Assembly (NCBI GenBank): GCA_963539845.1
Contig: CAUTML010000001.1
Location: forward strand, 248,001-312,000
DNA length: 64,000 nt
Direction of reading: 5' to 3'
From: CAMUQR01 sp963539845
GTDB lineage: Bacteria > Patescibacteriota > Saccharimonadia > Saccharimonadales > Saccharimonadaceae
The notes under the pieces were generated by a model. That model saw only the letters and a program-made list of their open reading frames with translations. It did no database searches and was not told the origin of the DNA. This document shows, piece after piece, positions 27,044-36,593 of the stretch. Within the stretch, counting starts at the first letter, position 1, and the number at the start of each line of letters is the position of its first letter. The position numbers and the translations under genes are program-made.

Positions 27044-27892
27044 ATGGAAGAAGAATTTTTAAGACTATTTTTTAATAATAAATTTATTAAAGTGCTGACG
27101 GTGCTAATTTTGGCGTTTATTATTAGTTTGATTACGCGCAAATTGATTGATTTTCTGGTTGGGTTAATGCTTGACCGCCGTGGCATGCGCCACAAAGAAT
27201 ACCAAAAACGCACCAAAACTCTAGCTTCGGCTTTTGGTACTTTCTCGATGATTGTGATTTGGATATTGGCTTTTTTGGTTGGTTTAAATATTATCGGCGT
27301 CCGAATTGAGACCCTAACCACCTCAGCCGGCTTATTTGGTGTTATTATCAGCTTCGGCGCCCAAAACACCATTCGTGATATAGTAGCGGGAATTTTTATT
27401 GTTACCGAAAATCAGTTTCGGGTTGGCGACGTGGTCAAATTTTATTATGCGGGACAACATATCAGTGGTAAAGTTGAGGAAATTTCGATTCGTGTCACCA
27501 AAATACGCGACATTGATGGTAATTTGCACATTATCCGCAACGGTTACTCTGAAATTATCACCAACCGCACTTTTAATTACGCCAATGCTAATATTGAACT
27601 TCTAGTGGCCTATGACACTGATATTGATAAGCTCGAGTCGATCATCAATGAAGTTGGCACCGCGATGATTATGGATCCATTATGGCGCGAAAAAATCATC
27701 CAACCGATTCAATTTACACGCATAGCTTCGTTTGAAAATTCTGCCATTCGAGTTAAAGCCCTGGGGCAGGTTGAAGCTGCTGAGCAGTGGAAAGTGTCGG
27801 GCGAATTCTTACGACGCATCAAAAAAGCTTTTGAGCAAAATAACATTACTATTCCGTTTGATCAGCTAGTCGTTCATCAAGCCAAAAAATAA
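27044..27892 (+). CDS. Small-conductance mechanosensitive channel (MscS family)
   Basis: Membrane channel of 282 residues that releases solutes on osmotic downshift. Three membrane helices occupy residues 10-110. The pore helix reads TLTTSAGLFGVIISFGAQNTI. The beta domain begins at FRVGDVVKF and includes DGNLHIIRNG. The ATG at 27044 is chosen over 27038, because TATAAT at 27031-27036 would place transcription start at the second ATG (seven bases after the hexamer). No Shine-Dalgarno site is present. Confidence 0.92.
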   Translation: MEEEFLRLFFNNKFIKVLTVLILAFIISLITRKLIDFLVGLMLDRRGMRHKEYQKRTKTLASAFGTFSMIVIWILAFLVGLNIIGVRIETLTTSAGLFGVIISFGAQNTIRDIVAGIFIVTENQFRVGDVVKFYYAGQHISGKVEEISIRVTKIRDIDGNLHIIRNGYSEIITNRTFNYANANIELLVAYDTDIDKLESIINEVGTAMIMDPLWREKIIQPIQFTRIASFENSAIRVKALGQVEAAEQWKVSGEFLRRIKKAFEQNNITIPFDQLVVHQAKK

Positions 27893-27906
27893 GTTATTAC
27901 AAAAAT

Positions 27907-27940
27907 AAATCCCCCGAACGCTAGCCGGGGGATTTTGAGT
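27907..27940 (+). terminator. Intrinsic terminator
   Basis: Stem AAATCCCCC/GGGGGATTT with an eleven-base loop, followed by TTTTG, between mscS and the convergent PEGA gene. Confidence 0.8.
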
Positions 27941-27957
27941 TTTGGCGTAAAATTAAA

Positions 27958-29556
27958 CTATATTTCAGTCTTAATCTTCATTAAATTGATTTTACCGTCA
28001 GTCGTTTTATTAAAATAGTATAAATTACCCTCCGAAGCGTCAAACTGCACGCCATATAGCGGACGAACACCGGTCAAAATCCGGCTATTGCGACCGTTAA
28101 AATAGCGCACCCGCATACCACTTTCTTGATGATTCCAGAGCATCACATTGTCCAGCCATTTCAATACCAAATCTGGCTGAGTCGCTTGATCGTGATATAC
28201 ATAGTTCGCCGACTCGTCATTTTCGATATCATAAACAAACAAATCCGCGTTCTCCCAAGCAGTAGACTGAGTGTTTGATTGGTTTTGACTAGACTGATTA
28301 GTCACCAACAAGGTCACAAAACGCGGATTAATCCCAATTCGCAAATCAGCCGGTCGGGCGAAAAATTTACTATAGATTTTAGTAATTTTTGGGTTTTTTG
28401 TTAAGAATTGATCCAGTAATAAACTGGTTTTAGTACGGTCAGCTTTAGCGTCGGGCTTAGCCGATTGCATTTGATAAAACTCGCCATCAGCCTTAATCAC
28501 CGACAATTGACGGTCAACGCTATAAATTAAGTAATCATTATCGTTAAATCTTATCAAATTAAACTTGGGTTCAACGCCATTTAATAATTTATCCACCAAC
28601 ACCGGCTGAGCCAACTTATAATTATATAAATTAACTTTAGTCGGATGCTGTTGATCGTTCGGATCGATTTGAGCAAACACCAGTTTATTTTCATCAATTG
28701 CCGAAAAACTTTTAACCCCTTCGGCGATTAATTCAGCCGGCTTGTCAGTGGCCGTCAAATCTACACGATACAATTTATCAGATTCTAGCACCCACATCAC
28801 CGTGCCTTTTGCGCCAGTAATTTTATAATTAGCAAAAGTTAACTTAGCCGAAGCATAACGCGAATTCAAATCAACCACTGACCGCGGATCTTTATCGCGA
28901 TAATTGATCATAATCGTCCGACGCTCAGCCGTGGTTTTATCCTGAAACAACAACGAATCACGCGCCAAATTCCAGTTAATAAATTCAAAATTATATTTAC
29001 CAGCCTCCGCAAAATAATCAGCCAAATCAAACTCTAGGTATTTCGGCGTTTTAGCCGTTAAATCAACTAACTCAAACCGATTTTTAGACAGGTGGTTAAG
29101 CATAAAACGATGATTTGGCGCCTCAAACGAAGCCAGCAGGGCGGGGTAAGATTTAACCAAGCTCGGTTCAATTTTATCGGGGAATAATCGCACGTTTAAC
29201 CATTTAACCTTGCCGCCGCGAATTGTAACTCGGTCTTGCCAGGTTTGGTAACCATCACGGCTGACCGTCACCGTGTGCTGACCTTCAGTCAAATCAAGCC
29301 GTTTACCATCCAAAAAGCCCAACTCTCGATCGTTTATTTTAATATTAGCTCCCGACGGGAAAGTTTTAACTTGTAACACACCATATGACTCGATGTTTTT
29401 GTCTTTTATGTTCCAACGGTAACCACGAATCATTAATATCGCAAAAACGACCGTCGCCACGAAAACGACCCCTAGAATAATATAAACTAGTAGCATATGA
29501 TGGTTATTTTTATTTTCTTGATAATTCATAGCGCTTATGTCTTGTTTTTTTCTCAA
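27958..29556 (-). CDS. PEGA-domain membrane protein
   Basis: Surface protein of up to 532 residues. One membrane helix lies near residues 21-43. A PEGA domain follows (about residues 58-120: VKTFPSGANIKIN, EGQHTVTVSRDGYQTW). The remaining 400 residues are rich in beta strands and Asp/Lys turns and could form a propeller. PEGA domains are found in surface-layer-like proteins and bind partners outside the cell; no enzyme motif is visible. The start is uncertain: TTG at 29556 follows TAAAAT by four bases, while ATG at 29529 gives a nine-residue shorter protein. It is divergent from the DUF4367-like gene. Confidence 0.8.
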   Translation of the reverse strand: MRKKQDISAMNYQENKNNHHMLLVYIILGVVFVATVVFAILMIRGYRWNIKDKNIESYGVLQVKTFPSGANIKINDRELGFLDGKRLDLTEGQHTVTVSRDGYQTWQDRVTIRGGKVKWLNVRLFPDKIEPSLVKSYPALLASFEAPNHRFMLNHLSKNRFELVDLTAKTPKYLEFDLADYFAEAGKYNFEFINWNLARDSLLFQDKTTAERRTIMINYRDKDPRSVVDLNSRYASAKLTFANYKITGAKGTVMWVLESDKLYRVDLTATDKPAELIAEGVKSFSAIDENKLVFAQIDPNDQQHPTKVNLYNYKLAQPVLVDKLLNGVEPKFNLIRFNDNDYLIYSVDRQLSVIKADGEFYQMQSAKPDAKADRTKTSLLLDQFLTKNPKITKIYSKFFARPADLRIGINPRFVTLLVTNQSSQNQSNTQSTAWENADLFVYDIENDESANYVYHDQATQPDLVLKWLDNVMLWNHQESGMRVRYFNGRNSRILTGVRPLYGVQFDASEGNLYYFNKTTDGKINLMKIKTEI

Positions 29557-29604
29557 GCTTATTTTACAATATTTATAGTATTAAAAACAAGAGGTAAATA
29601 ACAA

Positions 29605-30732
29605 ATGCCGAAAAAAACGGTTCAAATTGGGGGCAAAATCTACGACGCTGAATCTGGCGTTTTATTAAAAATAGCCAAACCACAACTCGATATCGCGCCC
29701 GCCCGCCAGTCACAATCAGCTAAATTACGTGCCAATCGAGCTAAACCCTCGACCACTCTCAATCGACAATTTGTTAAAGCGCCAATCGTCACCGCAAAAG
29801 AAGCCCCGCAAGTTATCAAAAAACGTGCCACCAGGCCGACACTCGCCGATCAAGCGCGTACTAAAGAGCAAACTTTGCGCACTTCCAGCTTCAAATCACG
29901 CCAAATTCGTCATTTTATGAGTTTAGAAGAAGCTAAGGCACTCAATTCCAAACAGCCTGTAGTTTTGTCAGAAACCACCAACCCACAGGTGACAATTTCG
30001 GCCGAAGCTAACCGTCAATTCAAGCAAATCATCGCTGACGCCCGCCAAACTGACTTTTTTACCCGTTACCGCATGCACCAGATCGCCAGCCAACGCCGTA
30101 AACAAGAGCTAAAAGCTTTAAAACAAGCCGAACGAGCTTTTGCTGGCCAAAAAGTAGCAGTGCCTCAAATTTCGCCGGCTCAAGCTCAAGCGCTCAATAT
30201 TCAAACCAAGCAAAAAGTCCTAGCCACCGCCATCGCCAACGATCAAACTGAACGGCCAGCTTATCAACCGCGACAATCGTTTTTCAAGCGTCATATCTCA
30301 CTGATAGCCGGCAGTTTGGCGATGATTGTGCTGGGTGGGTATTTAACTTATTTAAATATGCCAAATATTTCTTTACGCATCGCCGCTTCCCAAGCCGGTA
30401 TTAACGCCTCTTATCCTGGATATAAGCCAGCCGGCTATTCCATTAAAAAATTAGCGTCTTTTGAAAATAATCAAGTCGTCATGGAGTATCAGAACCATAA
30501 CAAAACTTTAAAACTAACACAACAAGCTAGCACCTGGAATTCCAAAACCACTCTCGAAAATATCGTCAAAAAACGCGCTGGCGAAGTTTATCATACTGAC
30601 CAGACCAAAGGCCTCACAATTTACACTTACAATAATCAAGCTACTTGGGTAAATGGCGGGATTCTCTATAATCTGACTTTTGACGACACCGTCTCAATTG
30701 ACCAAATTCACAAAATCGCGACTAGTTTATAG
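29605..30732 (+). CDS. Membrane protein with C-terminal DUF4367-like domain
   Basis: 375 residues. The first 225 are basic, Gln/Ala-rich and probably cytoplasmic and partly coiled. One membrane helix lies near 230-250. The outside domain (about 260-375) begins YPGYKPAGYSIKK and ends with strands such as TIYTYNNQATWVNGGILY. That start resembles the 'Y-x-P-x-G-Y' opening of DUF4367 domains found in anti-sigma-factor-like and sporulation proteins. The ATG follows AGAGGT at acceptable spacing. Function unknown; a signalling or surface role with the divergent PEGA gene is possible. Confidence 0.7.
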   Translation: MPKKTVQIGGKIYDAESGVLLKIAKPQLDIAPARQSQSAKLRANRAKPSTTLNRQFVKAPIVTAKEAPQVIKKRATRPTLADQARTKEQTLRTSSFKSRQIRHFMSLEEAKALNSKQPVVLSETTNPQVTISAEANRQFKQIIADARQTDFFTRYRMHQIASQRRKQELKALKQAERAFAGQKVAVPQISPAQAQALNIQTKQKVLATAIANDQTERPAYQPRQSFFKRHISLIAGSLAMIVLGGYLTYLNMPNISLRIAASQAGINASYPGYKPAGYSIKKLASFENNQVVMEYQNHNKTLKLTQQASTWNSKTTLENIVKKRAGEVYHTDQTKGLTIYTYNNQATWVNGGILYNLTFDDTVSIDQIHKIATSL

Positions 30733-30785
30733 TTAATCTGTGGTTTTTCTTGAAACCAAGTCGTTTTTTTACTATAATAAATAGC

Positions 30786-32216
30786 ATGAATAAACCCGTG
30801 ATCACTCGTTTTGCGCCTAGTCCAACTGGCTATATTCATATTGGTAACGTCCGTTCGGCGCTCTATCCATGGCTATTAGCCCGGCAAACCGGTGGTAAAT
30901 TTATCGTGCGCATTGAAGACACCGACCAAGCACGGTTTGTCGAAGGCGCCACCGAGGCGATTCTTGATACTTTGACCTGGCTAGGATTAAATTGGGATGA
31001 AGGCCCAATTGTCGGCGGACCCAATGGACCATATTTTCAAACTGAGCGTCAAACGATTTATCATCAATGGGCGCAAAAACTTATTGACAAAGGATTAGCT
31101 TACCCAGACCCTTATACACCAGAACAAGTCGAGGAGTTTCGGGCTGAAGCTAAAGCCCTCAAACGGCCGTTTTTATATCGTGAACATCGACCAGTTGAAT
31201 TTATGCCGTGGGATGGAAAAACCGCCCTGCGTTTCAAAATTCCTGAGCTCAAACGCTACACTTGGCACGATCCCGTGATGGGCGACTTGTCAGCTGGCGA
31301 GGATTCACTTGATGATTTTATTTTGATTAAAGCCGACGGATTGCCAACTTACAATTTTGCGCATATTGTTGATGACGCCGAAATGGGGATTACTCACGTC
31401 ATGCGGGGCGCTGAGTATATTTCCTCGATTCCTAAATATTTAGCGCTTTACGAAGCTTTAGAGCTTGAGTCACCGGTCTTGGTTTGTTTACCTCACATTA
31501 TGGCGCCAACTGGCAACAAAAAACTAGGCAAACGCGACGGCGCCAAAAGCGTCACCGAATATCGCCAAGAAGGAATTTTACCTGAAACACTGCTTAATTT
31601 TTTGGCTGGCTTAGGCTGGAATGATGGCACCACTCAAGAGATTTTTTCGTTGGACGAATTAGTGGCTAAATTTAGCCTAGAACGCGTCCAAAAATCTGGC
31701 GCTCGTTTTGATGAAAAACGTCTGTTATGGATGAACGCTCAATGGATCAAACGACTTGAGCTTGGCGATTTGATGACGCGAGTAGCTAATTTTTGGGGCG
31801 AAGCCGGTTGTCAGGCCGATCAAGATCTCAAACGCCGGGTTTTAGCCTTAGTTCAAGAACGTCTTAAAACTTTGGCGGATTTACCACATTTGACCGAATA
31901 TTTTTTCAGCGAACCGACTATCAATTGGTCGTTGGTTGATGCCGATAAACAACTCAAAAAACTGTCGCGTGATCAGCAAAAAACCATCTTAAATTTAGCG
32001 ATTAACCATTTATCCGCTAGTTCATTTGACGAAATCAGCCTCCAAAACACCCTCAACCAAATCCTAACCGAATCTGGTCACAAACCGAACGTTACCTTTA
32101 GCATTATTCGCTTTGCTCTGACTTGGGCGCCTTTTAGTCCAAATCTCAACCAGATGATGGCTATTTTGGGTCAAAAAACGGTTTTGGCTCGCCTTAATCA
32201 AGCTTTAGATTCGTAA
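30786..32216 (+). CDS. gltX: Glutamyl-tRNA synthetase
   Basis: Class I aminoacyl-tRNA synthetase of 476 residues that charges tRNA-Glu (and possibly tRNA-Gln if non-discriminating). The HIGH motif is H18-I-G-N21 in SPTGYIHIGN, and the KMSKS equivalent is KLGKR at 246-250. The C-terminal anticodon-binding domain is complete. The ATG at 30786 is chosen because TATAAT at 30773-30778 ends seven bases before it; an in-frame upstream codon at 30750 precedes the promoter. A tRNA-Gln gene is present, but no GlnRS or GatCAB lies in the window. Confidence 0.95.
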   Translation: MNKPVITRFAPSPTGYIHIGNVRSALYPWLLARQTGGKFIVRIEDTDQARFVEGATEAILDTLTWLGLNWDEGPIVGGPNGPYFQTERQTIYHQWAQKLIDKGLAYPDPYTPEQVEEFRAEAKALKRPFLYREHRPVEFMPWDGKTALRFKIPELKRYTWHDPVMGDLSAGEDSLDDFILIKADGLPTYNFAHIVDDAEMGITHVMRGAEYISSIPKYLALYEALELESPVLVCLPHIMAPTGNKKLGKRDGAKSVTEYRQEGILPETLLNFLAGLGWNDGTTQEIFSLDELVAKFSLERVQKSGARFDEKRLLWMNAQWIKRLELGDLMTRVANFWGEAGCQADQDLKRRVLALVQERLKTLADLPHLTEYFFSEPTINWSLVDADKQLKKLSRDQQKTILNLAINHLSASSFDEISLQNTLNQILTESGHKPNVTFSIIRFALTWAPFSPNLNQMMAILGQKTVLARLNQALDS

Positions 32217-32243
32217 TCGTTAAATCCAAACGAAAGGGGAACT

Positions 32244-33422
32244 GTGAACGGAGATAAACCACACCAAAACGCTAATGATTATAACCAAAAATCGCACCAA
32301 AACGCCCAGCGTTTCACGGTTAATTATTTACATAAACCAACTGGTTCATCCATGTCTAAAGACACCCCCAAGCCTGCTTTTTTGAAAAAACACTGGGCAA
32401 GCCTAACTGTTATCGTAGGCGCTTGCTGTTTGACGGCTGGTTTTGTTTATTTTATGCTAACTAAAATCCAATTTTCAGCCCCTCCTCAAGCCACCCCATT
32501 GCCAACCAAAAAAGTCACACCTCAGAAGTTTTATTCAAAGGTTTCTCACTTGGAAGTGCCAACCGAAGCCGACACCACCAAAGCCGTCACCGCCATTATG
32601 ATCGAAAACAGTCCAGACGCTCGACCCCAATCTGGCTTAAAAGACGCCGAAATCGTTTTTGAATCAGTAGCCGAAGGCGGAATTACCCGTTTTTTGACGA
32701 TTTTTCAGGTCAACAAACCACAATTGATTGGTCCCGTGCGCAGTGTACGCGAATATTACATTGACTGGCTGACACCGTTTGAGCCAAGTGTCGCTCACGT
32801 TGGCGGTAGTGCTACCGCTTTAAAAACCATCAGAAACGGCCAATATCGCGACATCGATCAAATGTTTAACGGCAATTTTTACTGGCGTTCAACCGATCGT
32901 TATGCCCCGCACAACGTTTACACTAGTTTTGAAAAACTTGATGCCTTAAATAAGCAACGAGGTTATTTGACCTCCAATGTCGAAAGTTTCGCCCGCCAAA
33001 TCCCAAATCCCAAAAAAGATCAACCAGCCATTGCCACCAATATCAACTTCACCATTAGCTCAGCTCTCTATAATTCGGGCTATACCTACAATCCGACAAC
33101 CAACCTCTACGCTCGCCACCAAGCTGGTAAGCCTCATCTTGACCGCGAAAGAGGTCAAATCACCGCCAATGCTGTTATCGCTATCGAAACCAACATGAGT
33201 CGCGTCCCTCAAGACGGCTATCGCGAGCGAGTTGATTCAATCGGCGAAGGCAAAGCCTACGTTTTTCAAAATGGTCAAGTCACTGAAGGCACCTGGAAAA
33301 AACCTAGCACCCAAAAACAAATCCGATTTTACGATGCTAATCATCAAGAAATTGCCATCAACGCTGGTCAAGTTTGGATTACCGCCATTCCAAAATCATC
33401 AGGAAAAGTCACGTGGAACTAG
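32244..33422 (+). CDS. DUF3048 (YerB-like) membrane-anchored protein
   Basis: Extracytoplasmic protein of 392 residues with a GTG start after AAAGGGG. A polar N-terminus of 50 residues precedes one membrane helix (about 52-73). The DUF3048 region includes AIMIENSPDARPQSGLKDAEIVFE, GPVRSVREYYIDW and the late FQNGQVTEGTWKK segment. The family is widespread in Gram-positive bacteria as YerB lipoproteins and its biochemical role is not known. The end overlaps the next kinase gene by ten bases. Confidence 0.85.
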   Translation: MNGDKPHQNANDYNQKSHQNAQRFTVNYLHKPTGSSMSKDTPKPAFLKKHWASLTVIVGACCLTAGFVYFMLTKIQFSAPPQATPLPTKKVTPQKFYSKVSHLEVPTEADTTKAVTAIMIENSPDARPQSGLKDAEIVFESVAEGGITRFLTIFQVNKPQLIGPVRSVREYYIDWLTPFEPSVAHVGGSATALKTIRNGQYRDIDQMFNGNFYWRSTDRYAPHNVYTSFEKLDALNKQRGYLTSNVESFARQIPNPKKDQPAIATNINFTISSALYNSGYTYNPTTNLYARHQAGKPHLDRERGQITANAVIAIETNMSRVPQDGYRERVDSIGEGKAYVFQNGQVTEGTWKKPSTQKQIRFYDANHQEIAINAGQVWITAIPKSSGKVTWN

Positions 33423-34870
33423 ATAAAACCAACTCCGTTATCGTTAGTGCTAATCTAGGTCAAGTTTATCTACACCGATTAAAACGTCGCCTCAGCTTGG
33501 TTCAAATATTGCTCAGTTTTTGTTTGGCTGGGCTGGGGGTGTTTAGTTTATACCGGCCCGATAATTTATGGCTTAATATTTTGCTGGCTATAATTATTAT
33601 CAGCGGAGTGTTATTGACTACAAGCCTAATTCGTCATCTCATTATCAAGCGCTTAACACTAATTATCGACAGTTTATTTCCGCTGAGCCAAGCGCGACAT
33701 TCAACTCAAGTGATTAGTTTTAAACAAGCTGAAACGGCAATTTTGCAACAAATTTTTAACCTCAAAACTGCTCCAATGTTAGTCAAGCCCGACTCAACTA
33801 CTCAATTTCAGTTAGATACCCTAGACGGAGCGCAATTTGGGCTCATCAGTTTCAATACCAACTTGCAGCCAACTTATGCTAATAAATTTGCCAAACAATT
33901 ACTCGATATTCAATCCAACCTGGCTTTGGATTTCGCCGAACAACTTAATTTAATCGATTGGATCAAACAAGCTCAAGCCCAAAAAATCGACGATCATCAT
34001 GTTTGGCAACCGGTAGCTTATTTAGACCCCAGTTCTGGCGAGCGATATTGGTTCAATCTAACCGCTGATTTTCACAAATCTGCCGCTAACGAAACTTTAG
34101 TGCTAATTACCCCCGCCGACGAACCAGCCAAAACCCAGCAGGCGTTTGATTTTATCGCTTACGCCGCCCACGAACTACGCGGTCCAATTACTATCATTCG
34201 TGGTTATCTTGATATTTTGCAGGCTGATTTTCCGAGCAAAACCGATACCGGGCAAATTATTATGGACCGCCTGACTGTCGCCGGCAACCGCCTCAGTAGT
34301 TACATCAATAATATTTTAAATGTGGCTAAATTCGACCAAAAAAGTTTTAAACTCAATCCTAAACCGACCGCGCCCGCTAGCGTAATTGACGAAATTTATG
34401 ACGACATCCAACTTCGCGCCAAAACCAGTCAAAAACAGCTCACAATCGAAATCGAACCCGATCTGCCGATTTTGCCACTCGATCGCACCAGTTTAACCCA
34501 AGCTATCACTAATCTAGTTGACAATGCCATCAAATATTCCAAATCGGACGACAATATCGTAATTAGAGTTTTTAGAGACAACTCAGAAATCAGTTTTCAA
34601 GTGGCTGATCGGGGAATTGGCATGCCTTCGAGCGTCGTTAACAACCTTTTTAAACGCTTTTATCGGTCGCAACGCACTCAAAATCAAGTCGGCGGAACTG
34701 GCATTGGCTTATTTATCACCAAAGCTATTGTTGACGCTCATCACGGCAATATCACCGTTTCGAGTGAAGTCAATAAGGGCTCAACTTTTACTATTAATTT
34801 ACCGATCGATCCTGATCAAGCTAGTTCGCCAAGCGGTTTTATCCGTAATCACGGTCTCGTTCGCAAATAG
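33413..34870 (+). CDS. Sensor histidine kinase, membrane-bound
   Basis: 485 residues from a GTG at 33413, which overlaps the DUF3048 stop and follows AGGAAAA. Two hydrophobic segments lie at about 28-45 and 52-72. A PAS-like region spans about 130-245, then the HisKA H-box with YAAHELRGPITIIRGY, N-box TNLVDNAIKYS, G1 VADRGIGMP and G2 GGTGIGLF. The overlap with the DUF3048 gene suggests the surface protein may feed a signal to this kinase (inference). No response regulator is adjacent; the nearest is at 36594. Confidence 0.9.
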   Translation: MELDKTNSVIVSANLGQVYLHRLKRRLSLVQILLSFCLAGLGVFSLYRPDNLWLNILLAIIIISGVLLTTSLIRHLIIKRLTLIIDSLFPLSQARHSTQVISFKQAETAILQQIFNLKTAPMLVKPDSTTQFQLDTLDGAQFGLISFNTNLQPTYANKFAKQLLDIQSNLALDFAEQLNLIDWIKQAQAQKIDDHHVWQPVAYLDPSSGERYWFNLTADFHKSAANETLVLITPADEPAKTQQAFDFIAYAAHELRGPITIIRGYLDILQADFPSKTDTGQIIMDRLTVAGNRLSSYINNILNVAKFDQKSFKLNPKPTAPASVIDEIYDDIQLRAKTSQKQLTIEIEPDLPILPLDRTSLTQAITNLVDNAIKYSKSDDNIVIRVFRDNSEISFQVADRGIGMPSSVVNNLFKRFYRSQRTQNQVGGTGIGLFITKAIVDAHHGNITVSSEVNKGSTFTINLPIDPDQASSPSGFIRNHGLVRK

Positions 34871-34919
34871 CCGTTTGGCAAAAAGCCTCAACTATGCTAA
34901 AATAATAACCGTCTTTAAC

Positions 34920-34994
34920 GGTCTCATCGTCTAACGGTTAGGACAACAGGTTCTCATCCTGTAAATCTGGGTTCGATTCCCGGTGAGATCACCA
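34920..34994 (+). tRNA. tRNA-Glu (anticodon CTC)
   Basis: Acceptor GGTCTCA pairs with TGAGATC, the anticodon stem ACAGG/CCTGT encloses TTCTCAT (anticodon CTC), and the T-arm is CTGGGTTCGATTCCCGG. CCA is encoded. It sits between two histidine kinase genes. Confidence 0.97.
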
Positions 34995-35005
34995 AAAAAG
35001 AGCAT

Positions 35006-35035
35006 CTCTGGTTTTTCCAGGGGTTTTCTTTTTTT
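35006..35035 (+). terminator. Terminator after tRNA-Glu
   Basis: Stem CTCTGG/CCAGGG with loop TTTTT, followed by TTTTCTTTTTTT. Confidence 0.75.
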
Positions 35036-35106
35036 ACGGGCTCAGCGCAGGTGAATTAGGGGATTTTAACAAGCTTATGGTATAATTTTAAAAAGCTTAA
35101 GTTAAT

Positions 35107-36480
35107 ATGAAACAATCCACCAGTCAGCCCACCAACCAAATTGCTCAGCTTTTTCTCAATCTGTTGCTTTTATCGGCAATTGGTTGTTTGGGGTGGCATA
35201 TAGTTAATCAAGGTCAACTTGTTTGGGAAGTGCTAACCGCTCAAATTTTAGTTGCTAGCGCTTTGTTGATGCGTTGTTGGCTGTTTTTAAAAAGCGATCT
35301 CACTAACAAACGCCATCGTAGCCAGCAAGATGATTTTTTGGCATCCAACAGCCTCCTTAACTCACTGTCCGACGGAGTTATCGTGATCGACAACCAAGGC
35401 AAAATTAAATTTTTTAACCACCAAGCCTTTTTGATTACTGGCTATAAACCCGATGAAGCAATTGACATTCATTACAGTTCAGTTTTGCGGTTTTTTACTC
35501 AAGACAATCAACCCTTGCCGACCAACGAAGATCCCGTGTCAATCAGCCAACAGACTTACGATGTTAGCCGTCTGGATTTAATCAATATTCGCAGTTACAG
35601 CGATAAAACCATTCCTATTTCGGTTCAAGCCGCGCCGATCAAAGATGATTCTAACGAAATTCTGATAGCCTTTCGCGACATCTCGCGCGAACTCGATAAA
35701 GAGCGAGAACAACTAGAATTTATTAGCACCGCTAGTCACGAAATGCGCACGCCGATTGCCACAATTAACGGCTACTTGGGCTTAGCTCTCAATCCTAAGA
35801 TTTCTCAAATCGACACTAAAGCTCGTGATTATATTTTAAAAGCTCAATCCGCAGTCGAGCATTTGGGCGAATTGTTTAAAAACTTACTTAGCATTTCAAA
35901 AGCCGAAGACAAATCCATCGCCATCAGCCCCAGCGTTATTAATTTGATTGATTTTGTGGAAAAAATTTGTGGTGATTTTCAGCCACAATTAGCCAATCAT
36001 CAGCTTGAATTGATTTTTGCCCCAACTACCAACCGCGCCAAAACCCTCAATCCTGACATTTTGGTTTATACCGATAAAAATCTACTCTACGAAGTCATTT
36101 CTAACTTGATCGAGAACGCCATTAAATATACCCCTCAAGGCAAAATCACCGTCAATGTTAGCCTCAAAGACAACGAGTTGACCGAAATATCAGTCGCCGA
36201 CACCGGTCTGGGCATCCCCCCAGAGGACATTCCACATTTATTCCAAAAATTTTATCGAGTTGACAATTCTCAAACTCGCGAAATCGGCGGTACTGGCCTC
36301 GGTTTATACCTCTGCCGTAAAATTGTCGAGAATATCCATGGTCGAATTTGGGCTGAAAGCGTAGTCGGTCGAGGAAGCACTTTTTTCGTTGAACTCAAAC
36401 GCATCGATCAGATTAAAGCCAACCAGCTCGCCAACCGCCAGCGTTTTATGACGGTTTCCGAACCACAATCACCCCATTAA
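35107..36480 (+). CDS. PAS-domain sensor histidine kinase
   Basis: 457 residues. Two membrane helices (about 15-35 and 40-60), a PAS domain (about 75-195, opening NSLSDGVIVIDNQGKI), HisKA with STASHEMRTPIATINGY, N-box SNLIENAIKYT, G1 ADTGLGIPPEDI and G2 GGTGLGLYL. It resembles ResE/WalK-type kinases without a large sensor loop, so the PAS domain is the likely sensor. The response regulator 114 bases downstream is the obvious partner. A TATAAT-like element lies about 20 bases upstream of the ATG. Confidence 0.92.
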   Translation: MKQSTSQPTNQIAQLFLNLLLLSAIGCLGWHIVNQGQLVWEVLTAQILVASALLMRCWLFLKSDLTNKRHRSQQDDFLASNSLLNSLSDGVIVIDNQGKIKFFNHQAFLITGYKPDEAIDIHYSSVLRFFTQDNQPLPTNEDPVSISQQTYDVSRLDLINIRSYSDKTIPISVQAAPIKDDSNEILIAFRDISRELDKEREQLEFISTASHEMRTPIATINGYLGLALNPKISQIDTKARDYILKAQSAVEHLGELFKNLLSISKAEDKSIAISPSVINLIDFVEKICGDFQPQLANHQLELIFAPTTNRAKTLNPDILVYTDKNLLYEVISNLIENAIKYTPQGKITVNVSLKDNELTEISVADTGLGIPPEDIPHLFQKFYRVDNSQTREIGGTGLGLYLCRKIVENIHGRIWAESVVGRGSTFFVELKRIDQIKANQLANRQRFMTVSEPQSPH

Positions 36481-36593
36481 TTTTAAAAACAGCCGGTTTT
36501 ATGGCATTTTTGAACTTTTTCTTATATAATAAACTTAAGCAAGATTGCTCTCAATCTTAATTTAACAAAAATACAAGCTCAAATGGAGTATCT

